DNA of 64,000 nt from NCBI GenBank assembly GCA_023205875.1, contig CP060762.1:620001-684000 (forward strand), read 5' to 3'. The notes beneath the pieces were generated by a model that had not been told where the DNA came from, did not search any database, and saw only the letters and a program-made list of their open reading frames with translations. This document shows positions 9,267 to 16,921 of this stretch, piece by piece. Origin of the DNA: Chloropicon primus (Eukaryota > Chlorophyta > Chloropicophyceae > Chloropicales > Chloropicaceae). Position numbers and translations under genes: made by a program. Every line of letters starts with the position of its first letter. Position 1 is the first letter of the stretch.

Positions 9267-12200
9267 ATGGAAGTGGCCAAGACGTACATAGTGGTGGCGA
9301 AGAGGCCGTTCTCGCCGACGGTGCACCTCGGTGCGGACGGGACGACGGAGGAATCTGGCGGGCCAGGGACAAGCAGCATGGAGACTGGCAAGGGCCCCCC
9401 CTCTTCGTACATCAAGGTCCCGGTGACCCTGAAGGACAAGCTTCCCGGGAGCGAGCAACAGCACTTCAAGGTGCAGAAGAAGGTCGTGTCCCTCGAGAGG
9501 AAGAAGAAGGAGAAGCCCAAGGCCACTGGAGCGAAGCCCCAGCAGGTGAGTTACAGCGTGGACAAGGACAAGCTGGAGCAGCAAAGGAGGGAGAAGGAGA
9601 GGCTCAAGCTGATCAGGGACAGGAAGAGGGAGGAGGAGAAGGCGGTCAGGAAGGCGCAGGCGAGGGTGGTGAAAGCGGCCGTCGCGGAGCACGGGGTCCA
9701 GACGGACTCCACCATGGCAAGGCAGAGGAGGAAAGCCCCTGCGGCGACGACGAGGGTCGCCGCGTCTGGGGCGAGGGGCGGGGAGGGAAGCGAGCAGCAG
9801 CCCAGAGCGTCGACCTCGAAAGCCCAATCGCACCACGTTCCATTCCCCATCTCCTCGGAGAAGAGGAAGCAGCAGCCCCCGGGCGGCAACAAGGACCAGC
9901 TCAGGCTGAGCAAGGGTGGTATTACCGTGTTCAAGGCAAGGCCGCAGAGGCCCCAGCCTTTCTTCAAGAAGGCGGCTCACAGCTTGCAGAACGCCAAGGC
10001 CTCGTCGAGCGACCAGGCGGGGAAGTCCTCTCCCATCACGTTTCTGTCTCCCTTGGCCCCGAAGAGGATGCCCATCGCACCAAAGCTGGCGCTGCAAGAG
10101 ATCGCCAAGGAGAAGGAGCTGGAGGAGAAGAAGGCGTCGGACGAGCAGAAGAGGAAGGACGCCGTCGCTGTCTTGCTCCGCAGGGTCAAGGAGGACATCC
10201 AGAAGCACCACATGAAGCGCCGGCATGAGCTGGAGACCAAGTGCCAAGAGAGCACCGAGAAGTTCGCTTCCGTATCCGCCCTGCTTCACAGCGGGAAGAG
10301 GAAGTCGAGAGCGCCGCTGACTCCTGCGAACCTCAACAAGCAGCCCCAAGACGACGCGAGGAAGAAGAAGGCAAAGGCAGCGGCGGCGGCAAGCAAGGCC
10401 TCGTCGAAGGGGGGGGAGAACCTCAGGAACCTCAAGAAGAAGACTTTGGAGGAGATCTTGAACGACGGCCCTGCAGAGGATGACCCGGCGGCGGTGAAGA
10501 GCAAGGGTGGACGGGACTATCCCAAACCCTGGCAGACCCACATGAAGAAGCAGCCGGCCAAGGAGAGTGGAGAGGGGGGCGAGGCTCTTGCAAGCGCCGG
10601 GGGGGCTACCGCTGCCGCCTCGAGCTCGGGTGGTGCGAAGCCTGCGTCCACTTCGTCGGTCCTCGGTGAGCTGTACGACATCTTGGACGAACCCGACGAC
10701 GCAGCGGAGGGCGGCGAGGTGGACAAGAAGAAGGAAGAGATTCTGAGGTTCATGAAGAAGAAGAGGGTCGAGTACAGCAAGAACCTCAAGGAGCAGAGCG
10801 ACAAGGAAGAGGAGCGCAGGCATCTGATGAGAAATGTGCACAGGGAATACGGAGAACACAGCAAGCTTCTGGCCAAAGACATGGTGACGCACCACAGGGA
10901 CGTCATCGCCAAAGCTGAGAAGAAGCTGAAGGAGAGGCCGGGGTGGGTCTACGACTTTGCGGGCGTGCCTTACGAGGACTGCTCCAACAGCGACGAGGAC
11001 GGCAAGGGCGACGATGCGGATGCAGGAGGCGAGGTGGATGCGGGCAAGCGGGAACCGGCGGGGGGAGCCAAGGGGGAGAGGAAAGGCGCCCAAGCGAAGG
11101 CCCCGAAGCCAAGGCAAGTGAAGCTGGTGAAGATTCCGAAGAAAATGCGCAAGGCAACAGAACCCGGGGAAAAGGAGGTTTCCATCAAATCCGCTGTGAA
11201 GGCACTGGCCACCCCGCCAAAGCCTCTGAAGAAACCGGAGAAGAAGAAAGCTGAGGAGCGGCGTGAGGAGGCGATGGAGGAGCCTGAGGCGACGACCAAG
11301 AAAAAGAAAGCGAAGAAGGCCAAGCCCTCGACCTCGAAGCCGAAGAAGGCCAAGGGGGGCACCACCACCACCAAGGGGAAGAAGCTGTCCAAAATGCAGA
11401 AGGAGATCAACGAGCTCAAGGGCATTGCGACGCTTGGGGAATCGGCCATGCTCGCAAAGTTGAACGAGGTCGCCCAGCGGCTGCATTCCAAGCTCGTGGC
11501 TCTGGAGGAGGGCGGCCCCACCCCGGAGGACCACCTGATCAGGGAAGACTTGGAGACCCTGCAGCTTGACCTTGGCGTGGCCGCACAGGGATTTCAGAAC
11601 GATGAGTTCTCCTTCTCTCCCGTGAGATCGCCCTCAGCAGCCCTGCAGGGGTCTCCCGCGGCGAGATCTCCGGTGAGATCTCCCCAAAGGTCTCCCGGGG
11701 GGGGTGCCACTGCTGAGGAGGCCATGAGGGCCACGGAGGCGCTGCACGACCAGTTGGTTGTTGCGTACAACTCCGACGGAAGCGTATCGGCCGTGTCGTC
11801 CCCAGGCAAGCATTTTGCGGATGAAGCCGAGGAGGCCATGAAAGCGACAGAAGCCCTTCACGAGCAGCTTGTGATGAAGCAGTACGATTCTGAGGACGAC
11901 AGCTACCAGAGCCCACGCAGCAGCCGGATCATGGGAAGCGATTTCGACCTGAGGTCCCCCCCTTCCGTGCGCACCTTGTCCCCTTCCGGATCCATCGACG
12001 AGAGCATCCTGGCGGGGACGCTCTCGCCCAAGGAGAAGGAGGAAGCCGACCTGGTCACAAACGTTGTCTCTCTGTTGGTCCCTTCGGATCTTGAGGTCAG
12101 ATCCCCAACGCTACTGTCCCCAAAGTCCAGCAACGCCAGCTCGGTGAAGAGGACTCCAAAGGCCAGGACGCCGAAGTCCAGGTCCCCAAAGTCTGCAAGG

Positions 12201-14570
12201 AAGATTGAGTTCGATGCCACGACGTCCGGTGCGAAAAAAAAAAGCCCCTTTCCAGACAGATCCACCTCACCTGCAGCGGCAGCAGCACGAGAAGAAGAAA
12301 GGAGCAGCCCATTTGATCTCGACCAGACAAGGAAGCGGGTGACGTTCGAGGGAAATTCTGCTGCTGCTGATGGTGGTGATGATGATGTGGACGTCTTGCC
12401 GACGGCGGGCGACCAGTACAGCATCATTGATGCCTACGCCAAGAAGAACATGAGCGCCGACGTCCACGAGGGGGAGAAACCTGGTGGTGGTGCAGAGCAG
12501 GAGGGGGGGGAGAAGGAGCAGCCCCAAGTAAGTGATGCGAGCGGCCTGTCCACCGATGCGATCTCCGTCTCCCTGAGCGAATCTCAGACCCAGACCGAGG
12601 TGGCGGTGGTGGAAGAGGCGGTGGAGCCGGCAGATCCGATCGCGGAGGAGAAGCACCCTGTTGAGGAGGAGGAGGAGAAGCACTTTGAGGACTCGTCCTC
12701 CCAGACTCCTCCTCGCTCTCCTGCTCCGCCGTGGGAGGAGAAGAAGGAGAAGAAGAAGAAGAAGAAGAGCCCAGCCAAGGAGCAGCAGCATCCCAAGGCG
12801 GTGAAGATCCCGACCTCTGCCACCGCGCTTGCCGGCCAGCTCAAGGCGGAGCTTGCCAGGTTCACGAGCCTGAGCGACATGACAGACCACCTGAACAAGC
12901 TTGAGCAGAAGATCGAGGTCGTCCAACTCCTCAAGGAGAGCGGTCAGGCCGACGACGCCACCAAGCAGGTCAAGGAGCTCATGAACAGCATTTACGAGCA
13001 GCAGAAGGACTTGACGGAGGAGATGAAGAACGCGATCCTGACCCAGAGCAACGCCTTTGTCGACAAGCTCAGGGACACGGCTGCGGTGCAGAGCAACTTT
13101 TACACGGAGACCCTCAAGTACACCGCCAAGGAGATGGCCCAGATAATGTCCAAGGAGAGCTCAAAGTCCCTGGAGTCCATCTGCTCCTCGTTCGAGGACA
13201 AGTTGAACGAGTACACGTCCATCCAGAGGCAGATGAAGGAGTCCTTGGAGACGGCCACCAAGGAGGTGGTGGTTCTCAGCAGGCAGCAGAGCCCGGTGAG
13301 GGCCCGGGGGTCCGAAGGAGGCGAGCGCTCGATGAGGAGCCCCCTCCAGGACGATCCCTCGATCGTCAGCATCGTTCCGGAGTACACCCAGGACTTTGAG
13401 AGCGAGGGGGTGATCGGGGACAACAACAGCTACCACCACCAGCAGCAGCAGGTGGTGGTGGTGGACAGCGGCGGTGGTCGCGGCGGGACCGACTCGGAGG
13501 CCATCTCTGAGGTGGAGGAGCAGATAGGAGGAGGAGGAGACGGGGAGGGGGGGGAGGAGGGCGTGATTAAGGAGGAGGACGTGATCGAGGAGGAGGACGT
13601 GATCGAGGAGGAGTCTGTGGTGGCCACCCAGGTGGACACGGAGATCGAGGAGGAGGACGAGGAGACGATGCTGTCCGAGACTGCCGTGGGTTCGGTGACG
13701 GAGGAGGTGGTGGAGATCGAGGAGGAGGACGAGGAGGAGGAGGCGGGGGATCCCGCGGCTGCAGAGTCCTTCAAGTCCAGCAGCGGCCTGGTGGTCTCCC
13801 TCGAGCTCCCTCCTGCCGAGGAGGAGGTGGGGGGGGAGGAGATGGACGTGGAGGAGGACGTGGAGGAGGACATCCAGACCTTCATCTTTGCCGATGGGGA
13901 CGACGACGAAGAAGAAGAAGTTGACGAGGAGGTGGAGGTGGAGGTGGAGCAGCAGCAAGCCGTGGAGGAGGAGGAGGAGGAGGTGGAGGAGGACGTGGTG
14001 GTGGATCCCGCCGCCCCGATGAGCGCCGAGGACGCCGCCCTGCTGGAGCACCAGAAGCTCGTCAACATCAACGATTTGGGGTACAGCACGCGGTACGTGG
14101 ACAGGGTCCTGGAGCAGCTCGACCTCAGGGACGTCCTGAGGTCCCTGGAGGAGGAGACCGACCCGATCCCGACGGAGCACTTTTTCAAGATCGAGGAGGA
14201 GGCCACCCTGCTGAGCGACCCGGAGTACATCTACCACAAGCTCCTGTTCGACGCGATGAACGAGGTGCTGCTGAACAAGCTCAACCGCGATCGGGAACCT
14301 CTCGAGGTTTCCGAGGATGCCGCGAGGAGGACCCGGGAGGAGGTCAGGGACGAGGTGCTGGCCAAGGTCAAGTTCGGCCTGAGCAACCTGGACGCCGGCC
14401 AGGAGCTGCCCAAGATCCACGCCCTCGAGACCGAGGACGAGGTCAAGGTCTTCGCGGAGTTCCACAAGTTCTTCGAGGACACCAGGAACGACCTCGTGGA
14501 CGGGGTCGTGGACTGGGTCGTGGAGGACACCATCCGAGTCCTCGATGATCGAGAAGTAGTAGTAGTCTGA
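9267..14570 (+). CDS. 1767-aa acidic coiled-coil protein, possibly centrosomal/ciliary
   Basis: A very long single-exon gene. The N-terminal two-fifths is Lys/Glu/Arg-rich with predicted coiled coils and several basic tracts. A middle Ser/Pro-rich part holds two similar segments, EEAMRATEALHDQL and EEAMKATEALHEQL (about 40 residues apart), and many RSP/KSP motifs that could be kinase sites. A second coiled coil (about 1190-1340) precedes an extremely acidic region (about 1400-1590). The final 170 residues look globular, with LEEHQKLVNINDLGY-like helices and a tail containing LVDGVVDWVVEDTIRVLDD, reminiscent of the helical C-terminal (DUF4378-like) region of some centrosome and microtubule-associated proteins. 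The centrosomal role is inference from architecture; I cannot assign the family. A TGTAA at 14648 may serve in polyadenylation. Confidence 0.75.
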   Translation: MEVAKTYIVVAKRPFSPTVHLGADGTTEESGGPGTSSMETGKGPPSSYIKVPVTLKDKLPGSEQQHFKVQKKVVSLERKKKEKPKATGAKPQQVSYSVDKDKLEQQRREKERLKLIRDRKREEEKAVRKAQARVVKAAVAEHGVQTDSTMARQRRKAPAATTRVAASGARGGEGSEQQPRASTSKAQSHHVPFPISSEKRKQQPPGGNKDQLRLSKGGITVFKARPQRPQPFFKKAAHSLQNAKASSSDQAGKSSPITFLSPLAPKRMPIAPKLALQEIAKEKELEEKKASDEQKRKDAVAVLLRRVKEDIQKHHMKRRHELETKCQESTEKFASVSALLHSGKRKSRAPLTPANLNKQPQDDARKKKAKAAAAASKASSKGGENLRNLKKKTLEEILNDGPAEDDPAAVKSKGGRDYPKPWQTHMKKQPAKESGEGGEALASAGGATAAASSSGGAKPASTSSVLGELYDILDEPDDAAEGGEVDKKKEEILRFMKKKRVEYSKNLKEQSDKEEERRHLMRNVHREYGEHSKLLAKDMVTHHRDVIAKAEKKLKERPGWVYDFAGVPYEDCSNSDEDGKGDDADAGGEVDAGKREPAGGAKGERKGAQAKAPKPRQVKLVKIPKKMRKATEPGEKEVSIKSAVKALATPPKPLKKPEKKKAEERREEAMEEPEATTKKKKAKKAKPSTSKPKKAKGGTTTTKGKKLSKMQKEINELKGIATLGESAMLAKLNEVAQRLHSKLVALEEGGPTPEDHLIREDLETLQLDLGVAAQGFQNDEFSFSPVRSPSAALQGSPAARSPVRSPQRSPGGGATAEEAMRATEALHDQLVVAYNSDGSVSAVSSPGKHFADEAEEAMKATEALHEQLVMKQYDSEDDSYQSPRSSRIMGSDFDLRSPPSVRTLSPSGSIDESILAGTLSPKEKEEADLVTNVVSLLVPSDLEVRSPTLLSPKSSNASSVKRTPKARTPKSRSPKSARKIEFDATTSGAKKKSPFPDRSTSPAAAAAREEERSSPFDLDQTRKRVTFEGNSAAADGGDDDVDVLPTAGDQYSIIDAYAKKNMSADVHEGEKPGGGAEQEGGEKEQPQVSDASGLSTDAISVSLSESQTQTEVAVVEEAVEPADPIAEEKHPVEEEEEKHFEDSSSQTPPRSPAPPWEEKKEKKKKKKSPAKEQQHPKAVKIPTSATALAGQLKAELARFTSLSDMTDHLNKLEQKIEVVQLLKESGQADDATKQVKELMNSIYEQQKDLTEEMKNAILTQSNAFVDKLRDTAAVQSNFYTETLKYTAKEMAQIMSKESSKSLESICSSFEDKLNEYTSIQRQMKESLETATKEVVVLSRQQSPVRARGSEGGERSMRSPLQDDPSIVSIVPEYTQDFESEGVIGDNNSYHHQQQQVVVVDSGGGRGGTDSEAISEVEEQIGGGGDGEGGEEGVIKEEDVIEEEDVIEEESVVATQVDTEIEEEDEETMLSETAVGSVTEEVVEIEEEDEEEEAGDPAAAESFKSSSGLVVSLELPPAEEEVGGEEMDVEEDVEEDIQTFIFADGDDDEEEEVDEEVEVEVEQQQAVEEEEEEVEEDVVVDPAAPMSAEDAALLEHQKLVNINDLGYSTRYVDRVLEQLDLRDVLRSLEEETDPIPTEHFFKIEEEATLLSDPEYIYHKLLFDAMNEVLLNKLNRDREPLEVSEDAARRTREEVRDEVLAKVKFGLSNLDAGQELPKIHALETEDEVKVFAEFHKFFEDTRNDLVDGVVDWVVEDTIRVLDDREVVVV

Positions 14571-14881
14571 TGGGATCATAGAATGAATCACAGGGCCCAC
14601 GACGTAGGTGTTTCTCTCGTAGGTGTCTTTTATTATTGTGATCACTTTGTAACTGTTGTGTATTGTATAGTATTTTTGTGTGAAAGAGCACGAGAAGACG
14701 CTTCCTTCTCTCTTTTCCTCCGCTTCTCTCTTTTCCTCCGCCGCGCGCTCCCGTCCTCGTTCGTTTCTCTCGTTCTCGTCCCACGAGACAGAGACCGTTA
14801 GGATGTTTTCAGCGGAAGTTCTAGAAATCCGACAGAGCAAGAAACAAAGGGGGGGGGTCGCTTCAAGAGGGAGAGGATTGG
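14571..14881. other. Intergenic region 5' of the AP2-like gene
   Basis: This holds the 3' end of the 1767-aa gene (TGTAA at 14648-14652), a CTTTTCCTCCG-type repeat (about 14715-14745), and the left copy of the direct repeat that flanks the AP2-like gene (14795-14818). An additional short frame beginning at ATG 14803 could be a 5' exon but has no recognisable content. Confidence 0.4.
14795..14818 (+). repeat. Left copy of a direct repeat flanking the AP2-like gene
   Basis: CCGTTAGGATG is followed by TTTTCAGCGGAAG. The right copy at 16386-16414 has CCGTTAGGATG, a five-base-longer spacer, then TTCAGCGGAAG. The two enclose the AP2-like gene in the same orientation. Confidence 0.6.
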
Positions 14882-16375
14882 ATGAAGCCACTGTCGAGGC
14901 CATCTCTGAATGCTTCCGGAAGGCTTGCGGTCGTCAGGGGGAGAAGTTCTCCTTCGATGGAGAACCTCGCCCCCAAAATTGTCACGGCCGCGGAGGATGA
15001 CTCTCCCTTTTATCGCTGTCCATGTAAGAAGGCTTGTGCTAAACAATGTCTTTGCCGATGTGTTTGCTCGTACTGCAAAAACATTCGTCCATGTCTCCTG
15101 GGGTCGTCAGAGGCAATGCAAGACAATCCCTTTCATGCCACGGCTTGCGATTGTCAGCTGTGCAACAACGAGGGGAAGAGTCCTGTGTGCGGGAAGAGGA
15201 AGGCGAGCAGCGACCCCACCGTGGATTCTCTTGTCAACTCGTGGAAAGATTGGAACCCTCTCTTCGGAAAATGGAAGAACCGGCGTCGAAGATGCCACCC
15301 GTCCAAGGAAGGACGAGAACTTCCTCGGGGAGTGTCCAAGCATGGTGCTGAAAGGTACCATGCGACGATTAAAGGACTATTGGTTCCGAACAAAGTATCG
15401 TCATTGGGAACCTTCGACACCAAGGAAGCAGCCGCGGCGCGATACGACCTCGCTGCTACCTTGTCTCACGGGAGAGCAGCGATGCTGAATGGCGAAGTGG
15501 ACGAGAACCTCCTTGCCAAGTTTGGAAAGAAGACGCCCGAGGAACGATATGAAATGGCGATTGATCTCGTATCAGGTTGTCAGGGGGAAGCATTCCGCGA
15601 ATATCTCGACCAGGAGGAACAAAAGAGTCCTGTGTGCGGGAAGAGGAAGGCGAGCAGCGACCTCACCGTGGATTCTCTTGTCAACTCGTGGAAAGATTGG
15701 AACCCTCTCTTCGGAAAACTGAAGGACCAGCGTCCCAGTTGTAACCTGCCCAAGGAAGGACGAGAACTTCCTCGGGGAGTGGATAAGATGGATAAGCATG
15801 TGGAAAAGCATGATGAAAAGTACGATGTGAGGATTAGAGGACTATTGTTTCCGAACGTTATATCGACTTTGGGACGTGGGGTGGAGACCAAGGAAGCAGC
15901 CGCGGCGCGATACGACCTCGCCGCTACGTTGTATTACGGGAGAGCCGCAGAACTCAATGGCAAAAGAGACGACAAAATTCTTGACAAAATGCTGAGAGAC
16001 TTCGCTGCTATGTTGTTTCCCGGGAAAGCCGCGAAACCCAATGGCAAAAGGGACGGGAAACTACTTGACAAAGTACTTGACGACCTCGCTGCTGCATTGC
16101 CTCACGGGAGAGCCACGAAACCCAATGGCAAAAGGAACGGGAAACTACTTGACAAGCTGCTTGACGAGTTTGGAAAGAGGACGCCCGAGGAACGATTTGA
16201 AATGGCTGTTAAGCAAGTACGAGGTAAGAAGTGGAAAGGATTTCACCGCCAATTACTCGACCGGAAGAAGAAACAAAAGATACAGAGAGAAGAAACAGAG
16301 AGAAGAGAGGAGGAGGAGGGGGAATCAGAAGCGAAGGTCGACGACAGGTTCGTCGTGAGACATTGTCTTGGTTAA
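14882..16375 (+). CDS. Cys-rich protein with two AP2-like domains and internal duplications
   Basis: 497 aa from the first ATG; a second in-frame ATG at 14957 (472 aa) is equally possible. Residues 44-94 form a Cys-rich, probably zinc-binding module: C-x-C-x3-C, then a C-x-C-x-C-x2-CK-x2-RPC block, then AC-x-C-x2-C. Two AP2/ERF-like domains follow (about 149-204 and 299-366), each with GV...Y.A.IKGL, SSLGTFDTKEAAAARYDLAA and a closing LNG. The domains sit in a 447-bp (149-codon) tandem duplication with near-identical DNA (from 15176 and 15623). After domain two, a 28-residue unit (D-x-AA-x-L ... NGKRDxKxLDK) is repeated three times. The tail is Lys/Glu-rich. AP2 domains bind DNA, so this may be a regulator or a homing or mobile-element protein; which is unknown. 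The next gene shares the Cys module. Confidence 0.75.
   Translation: MKPLSRPSLNASGRLAVVRGRSSPSMENLAPKIVTAAEDDSPFYRCPCKKACAKQCLCRCVCSYCKNIRPCLLGSSEAMQDNPFHATACDCQLCNNEGKSPVCGKRKASSDPTVDSLVNSWKDWNPLFGKWKNRRRRCHPSKEGRELPRGVSKHGAERYHATIKGLLVPNKVSSLGTFDTKEAAAARYDLAATLSHGRAAMLNGEVDENLLAKFGKKTPEERYEMAIDLVSGCQGEAFREYLDQEEQKSPVCGKRKASSDLTVDSLVNSWKDWNPLFGKLKDQRPSCNLPKEGRELPRGVDKMDKHVEKHDEKYDVRIRGLLFPNVISTLGRGVETKEAAAARYDLAATLYYGRAAELNGKRDDKILDKMLRDFAAMLFPGKAAKPNGKRDGKLLDKVLDDLAAALPHGRATKPNGKRNGKLLDKLLDEFGKRTPEERFEMAVKQVRGKKWKGFHRQLLDRKKKQKIQREETERREEEEGESEAKVDDRFVVRHCLG
15176..16070 (+). repeat. 447-bp in-frame tandem duplication inside the AP2-like gene
   Basis: The stretch beginning AAGAGTCCTGTGTGCGGG at 15176 recurs at 15623, exactly 447 bases (149 codons) later. 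About 95 bases at the start of each copy are almost identical, while the remainder has drifted. This indicates an unequal-crossover type duplication that doubled the AP2-like domain. Confidence 0.85.
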
Positions 16376-16385
16376 AACATTCCAC

Positions 16386-16414
16386 CCGTTAGGATGATTC
16401 AGATTCAGCGGAAG
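16386..16414 (+). repeat. Right copy of the direct repeat flanking the AP2-like gene
   Basis: CCGTTAGGATG plus ATTCAGATTCAGCGGAAG, in the same orientation as 14795-14818, immediately after the stop codon of the AP2-like gene. Confidence 0.6.
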
Positions 16415-16457
16415 GGAGAAGGAGAAACCAGAAGAGAAGGAGAGAGCAGAGAGGGTC

Positions 16458-16493
16458 ATCCTAAGGTCGCGGGTTCGATCCCCGCCGAAGGCA
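16458..16493 (+). pseudogene. Isolated 3' half of a tRNA gene
   Basis: A perfect T arm is present (stem GCGGG/CCCGC with loop TTCGATC), preceded by TCCTA-AGGTC, which reads as the 3' strand of an anticodon stem plus a normal variable loop, and followed by CGAAGGC and A as acceptor 3' strand and discriminator. No partner GCCTTCG acceptor strand or D arm exists within about 200 bases on either side, so this is a half, not an intact or permuted gene. It lies between the AP2-like gene and the recombinase-like gene. It could be an integration-site remnant or a tRNA-derived insertion. The amino acid cannot be told because the anticodon is missing. Confidence 0.6.
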
Positions 16494-16673
16494 CATCTCG
16501 GCAGCAACGAACACAAGTTGCTCTCCAACCATGGTTCAAAATGACACGGGAAACTCCGACCCGTGATACACTTCCGACCTCTAGTACGGGGATCACATCC
16601 GGTGTCGAAACAACACCGCGGCGAAACAACAGCCGCCTTACCTCTTGCTCCGTGAGACAAGGGTTCTGTGAGA

Positions 16674-16799
16674 GACGTTAGTTATACAAGGATCACAACG
16701 AGATCGTAACGGCGGAGGACGGCGAGGACGACGACGGCGACTGACGTTAGTTATACAAGGATCACAACGAGATCGTAACGGCGGAGGACGGCGAGGAGG
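16674..16799. repeat. 69-bp-period tandem duplication
   Basis: GACGTTAGTTATACAAGG and the following roughly 40 bases (through CGGAGGACGGCGAGGA) occur at 16674 and again at 16743. The two copies are identical over about 55 bases. It lies just upstream of the recombinase-like gene. Confidence 0.9.
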
Positions 16800-16921
16800 A
16801 CGGCGAGGAGGTGTGTGACCTGGCGGGAGCTGGAGAGAGAAAGAGAGCCGCCGTAACGCCAGAGCCGCGAACGAGGCGGCCGACGAGTGGGGACGAGAAG
16901 ACCACGACCAGAGAGAAAGCG

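Larger units (their letters stand above)
16376..16921. other. Repeat-bearing spacer between the AP2-like and recombinase-like genes
   Basis: This holds, in order, the right direct repeat (16386-16414), a tRNA 3' half (about 16458-16493), unremarkable sequence, and the 69-bp tandem duplication (about 16674-16799). The frame of the recombinase-like gene is open from about 16811. Confidence 0.6.

Noticed and set aside
8895-14903. Long minus-strand frames opposite the 1767-aa gene (up to 879 aa)
   Set aside because: Leu/Arg/Val-rich composition typical of reverse reading of GAG/AAG-rich coding sequence; no domain.
14803-15000. An upstream exon (MFSAEVLEIRQ...) for the AP2-like gene
   Set aside because: The frame has no similarity to AP2-like proteins. 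A possible acceptor exists near 14937 but no matching donor choice stands out.
16376-16700. A second permuted or split tRNA at the 16.46-kb tRNA 3' half
   Set aside because: No GCCTTCG-type acceptor strand or D arm was found within about 200 bases on either side, so it is only a half.
16811-16921. Start of the recombinase-like protein at 16811
   Set aside because: The codon is GTG; the first ATG in frame is 16922.
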